A DNA stretch of 64,000 nt from Brevipalpus yothersi (taxonomy: Eukaryota; Arthropoda; Arachnida; Trombidiformes; Tenuipalpidae): positions 60,930 to 124,929 of the forward strand of contig QZCP01000036.1 in the NCBI GenBank assembly GCA_003956705.1, given 5' to 3'. Under the pieces are notes generated by a model. The model did not search any database. It saw only the letters and a program-made list of their open reading frames with translations, and was not told where the DNA came from. Of the stretch, positions 60,590 to 64,000 are shown one piece after another (the stretch's first letter is position 1; each line of letters begins with the position of its first letter). A program made the position numbers and the translations under genes.

Positions 60590-63500
60590 TTTTCAGGCTT
60601 TGAAGTGATATTCTTATGTAATTTGTGACAAAATCAGCTGAAGATATGAATAGATTGAGACAGTAAGAAGAAGAATAAAAACAAAACAAAAAAGTTTCAC
60701 TCACAAGTCAGCGTCTCAGCTCATACATATTCATCAGCCGTAGTTGACTTGTGTATGACTTCATGATACCAAGAGTGGTGAGATGATCAACTCTTTTGGT
60801 TATGTCAAGTTGGATCCATAGGCAACATTCCATACTGGAGATATAAGAGGGTTTATTATCTCTGATTTCTAGAGATTTCTAGGAAGTAGTTTGGAGCCAA
60901 TTGAAATTAACACTTTTTTCTAGGGAAACAAATACTTGCCAAAATTCTTAAAACATAAGATGCGTTAACCATTTCAAATTATAGAATGCCTCAAATGACA
61001 CAAGTCAGCCTAAATTATGATAGAGTCTAATTTCATTATAGCAAACTGCAAGATACGTAAACTTGTGGGCTGGAATAGTTCAAAATAATTTTGGCTATTC
61101 TCTGTATTCATTGAGATATTTTTTTTAATGATTGCTCAATCTAGATACAAATTTGGCGAGATTTTCCGATTCTAACGTAATATGCTCATTTTTTTAGGTG
61201 CATTTCATCTCAGTGAGCCTTTTTTGGGTCTAACCAGATGAACAATCTATGATTATGATGTATCTGTAAGAGAACATCATCTTGGAGGCTTCATGATTGA
61301 ACACTTCTGATAACATCGTGGCTCGGAAACCAGATTAGGTTTCTAAATTAACCATGTTCCATGTATTTTTCGTGTATCCATATTGAATACAAATTATGGA
61401 TTTCTTTCATACTAGTAACGAAGTTAAGTAGTATCTTTGAGAGCAGGCTGTACAGCATTCACATATTCATTAAAAATTTCGCAAAAAATTTCTGATCCAG
61501 GAGATGAGAAAAATCTGTATGTTACTCATGGTTAGCTGTATGAACGTAAGTACCGTTATACTATTGAAACAGCGAAAGTTGCCAAATCTAGATCAAAAGT
61601 TTCGCAACATACACGTTTTATTGGTAGTACACGTATTCACTTGTGTACTATTTGAAGTTTCATTTGAAGTTTAGTTTCTGTCGGTTACAGTAGTTTAAGC
61701 CTCAAAATTCTGAGCCAGTTCGATACCAAAGAATTTGGGTCAAAATCGTCATCACTTGCTCCTTTCACAGCATCATTTGTATCCTCGTCAAGCCAAGGTT
61801 TTCTTGTTTGAGGCTAATGTTTACCATCAAACTCACTGTTGATTATTTGTGTCACTGGTCTCATGTTGCATCCATGGTAGAGAGAGTATTTTTCTCTCTC
61901 TTTCTCTTCCTAAGTCCATGAGAGATGAGTAGAAACAGAGAGATTAGAGGAAGAAATTGTGTGGTAACAGCATATTCTGAGCACAAAATCCACTGTCCAC
62001 TGATATACACACACATACTCATTCCGACCAGTGAAAGTCTATTTTGCTTGATCTTCCATCGATTCTCTCTATGGAATATCCTCTCTCTCTCTCTCTCTCT
62101 TCTCATCGGAATGTGATGGTAATTTATTATCCAATGTGCATGTGGGCATGTTGCGGGTGGCTTGACCACGATGGAAACAAGAACACACCAAGATAAAGAA
62201 GAGAAAACCTATGACAGTAGATTTTGCCTGGCCCAAAAACAATATCCGGCATCAAAGAATCCGGAATCAGCTATCATTTTCGTGCGATGACCATCATGTT
62301 GTAGCTTCTCTCTTTTTCTACTAAGGAATCATTCTATCTTACTTCTTCATGATGAGATGTTTCAATGTGGTAGCTTGGCAATGATAAGGATCGATGTCAA
62401 CTAAGTAAGGAATGATAACATGTATCTATCTATCTAGGACGTCTATTCATTTTCCATGTCTCTCGCTTTTTCTCGTTCATCAATGCATTTGAGACCATCG
62501 AATCTGTATTGGTGAAGGAATATCTTGGAATATTGTCAAAGGGAGAATGAAAGTGAACATTTTTGAACACTAATAACTGACTATAATAATAATATATATA
62601 TTTCATCAATTGATGTGTGTTTGTGTGTGAGTGTGATATTCACCAATAAATGAAAGCGGATACTCATCCTTCAAGCATTTTCCTTTCGCTCATAAGTATG
62701 GGGCTTTATGTTCATCTTATTAGTATTGAGACCGAGTAGAGTAGACTAATCATGTGTATGTGTATATATGTGGGCTGAACGTCTTTACTCAATATATCCA
62801 ATCTGTCTTGCCATCTGTATTCCTTGTATTCCTTCAGTCCCTGGTTATTCTCATGTATTTTGAAAAGATATGAGGTTATATTTAAGAAGCTATGAATAGA
62901 AGATACAAGTCCACAAGGTCCCCCTGGAAAGACAAGTGGGTGTGTACACAGATGCACGAAAAATCCAAGATACTGTGTTGTCCATGATTTGCCTTGATAT
63001 TCATTGATCTGATTGTTTCACTATCTTTTCAATTACCTTCTCATTTAGAAGACTACTCTCTCTCTCTTTCTCTCTCTCCAACTCTTTCTACAATACTTTG
63101 TAGTGGTGGTATCATTTGAAAGACCATTGGTTTGTAACATCTATCAAGATCAATTTAATGCAGCCCAAAATCCCAGCCAATAGTCAGGAATGAAGGGAAA
63201 AAAAGGGATGAATTGAGGTTCAATTTTGTAAGCCACCACTACTATAACTACTAGTCTATGGGAAGAGCGATTGAGAATGAAAAGCTCTAGAATGGACAAC
63301 ATGAACACCAGCAAAATGAGTCTCCTTTGGATAGAAAAGAATTCAGTCGATTGTTTGCCACACACACACATACACAGCAAATTTGGCTGATTCTCTCTAT
63401 ACTTTTTCCTTTTTTCATGATTATCCATCGAATTTCTGTCTTTCTACCAGACAAAGAGAGAAAAAGAGAGAAAGAGAGGGAGAGTACAATTGTGGCTGGA

Positions 63501-64000
63501 ATCTCTTTTAGCTTTGTATTCTCGTGTTCAAGACTGATATCAGTGTTAATCAGACTATTCTCTTGAAACATTATTGTCAGATCGTCCGAATAATTGGTTC
63601 AACAAAATGGCCACAGATGAGATCAAAAACTAGAGCAAATGATGCTATGAGCTGGAATGTGTATGTGTGAGTATGTGTACTGGAAGATTCTTCTGTCCGA
63701 ATGAGTTTGAAGGCTAGAGATGAAGAAGTATGAGAGAAGAGATTATAGTTAGTTGAAATTTTGAAATATTAATAATGATAATGTCTCTCAAATCTAATTT
63801 TAATCTTTCCAGACATGTGAATGAGTGCACCGAGAATGTCGTAAAATTTGCATGTCTTGATGATGTAGTCTTATTTTATTTTCTTTTTTCTTCATGGATA
63901 AACTCTCTCTGTTTCCAGTGCATTTTTAACACCTTCCCCTATTGTCTTTCGTTTTCTAATTGTCACTTGCATGTGGAAGCTTGTGATCTCATTAAATGGC

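Larger units (their letters stand above)
54123..64000. other. Intron of the receptor gene and/or intergenic sequence
   Basis: Begins with the GTGAGT donor of the receptor exon. I found no exon encoding TM5-TM7 (no SxxxFFxxPM-like segment after an acceptor), though a short exon could be missed. Two ATG-started frames of 56 codons (57497-57667) and 77 codons (59377-59610) look mildly protein-like but have no family or splice partners. The rest is AT-rich with GA/CT tracts. Confidence 0.5.

Overview
This is eukaryotic DNA, most likely from a small-genome arthropod and probably a mite or other chelicerate. The signs are short GT-AG introns (57 to 79 bases in several genes), AT-rich sequence, an NK7.1-type homeobox gene, an ecdysozoan pyrokinin/CAPA-type neuropeptide receptor, and a serine protease with a C-x-C-G linker before its activation site, a form I associate with chelicerates. 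The species assignment is inference. There are no bacterial operons or CRISPR arrays. Two runs of N (26842-27286 and 40030-40214) are assembly gaps inside or next to GA microsatellites.

Layout. 1-7.2 kb is non-coding and rich in GA/CT repeats. 7.3-23.8 kb is a gene island: an NK7.1-like homeobox gene (+); a PD-(D/E)XK nuclease joined to a homeodomain (+); rearranged remnants of trypsin genes (-); a tiny secreted histidine-rich protein gene (+) that the window shows only when two short exons are spliced; an intact trypsin-like protease gene (-, 4 exons); and a secreted alpha-carbonic anhydrase gene (-, 6 exons) whose 3 kb third intron holds a probable nested gene on the same strand. 24-52 kb is essentially gene-free and studded with long GA or CT tracts, with two isolated coding-like segments of doubtful status. 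53.07-54.12 kb is the first coding exon of a neuropeptide GPCR with an unusually long N-terminus. No later exon was recognised between there and 64 kb.

The most interesting element is the gene at 10432-12175. Its N-terminal part resembles the PDDEXK_2/Rpn-type family, best known from bacteria and mobile elements. Its C-terminus is a divergent homeodomain split by a phase-0 intron just before homeodomain position 45, exactly where the neighbouring NK7.1-like gene is split, with nearly the same donor sequence. This suggests that a transferred or mobile nuclease was joined to a tandem copy of a host homeobox gene, giving a nuclease-like protein with its own DNA-binding domain.

The secreted protease, carbonic anhydrase and histidine-rich peptide are neighbours, but nothing in the sequence proves that they act together. 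All exon models were made by eye from splice motifs, phase matching and family resemblance.
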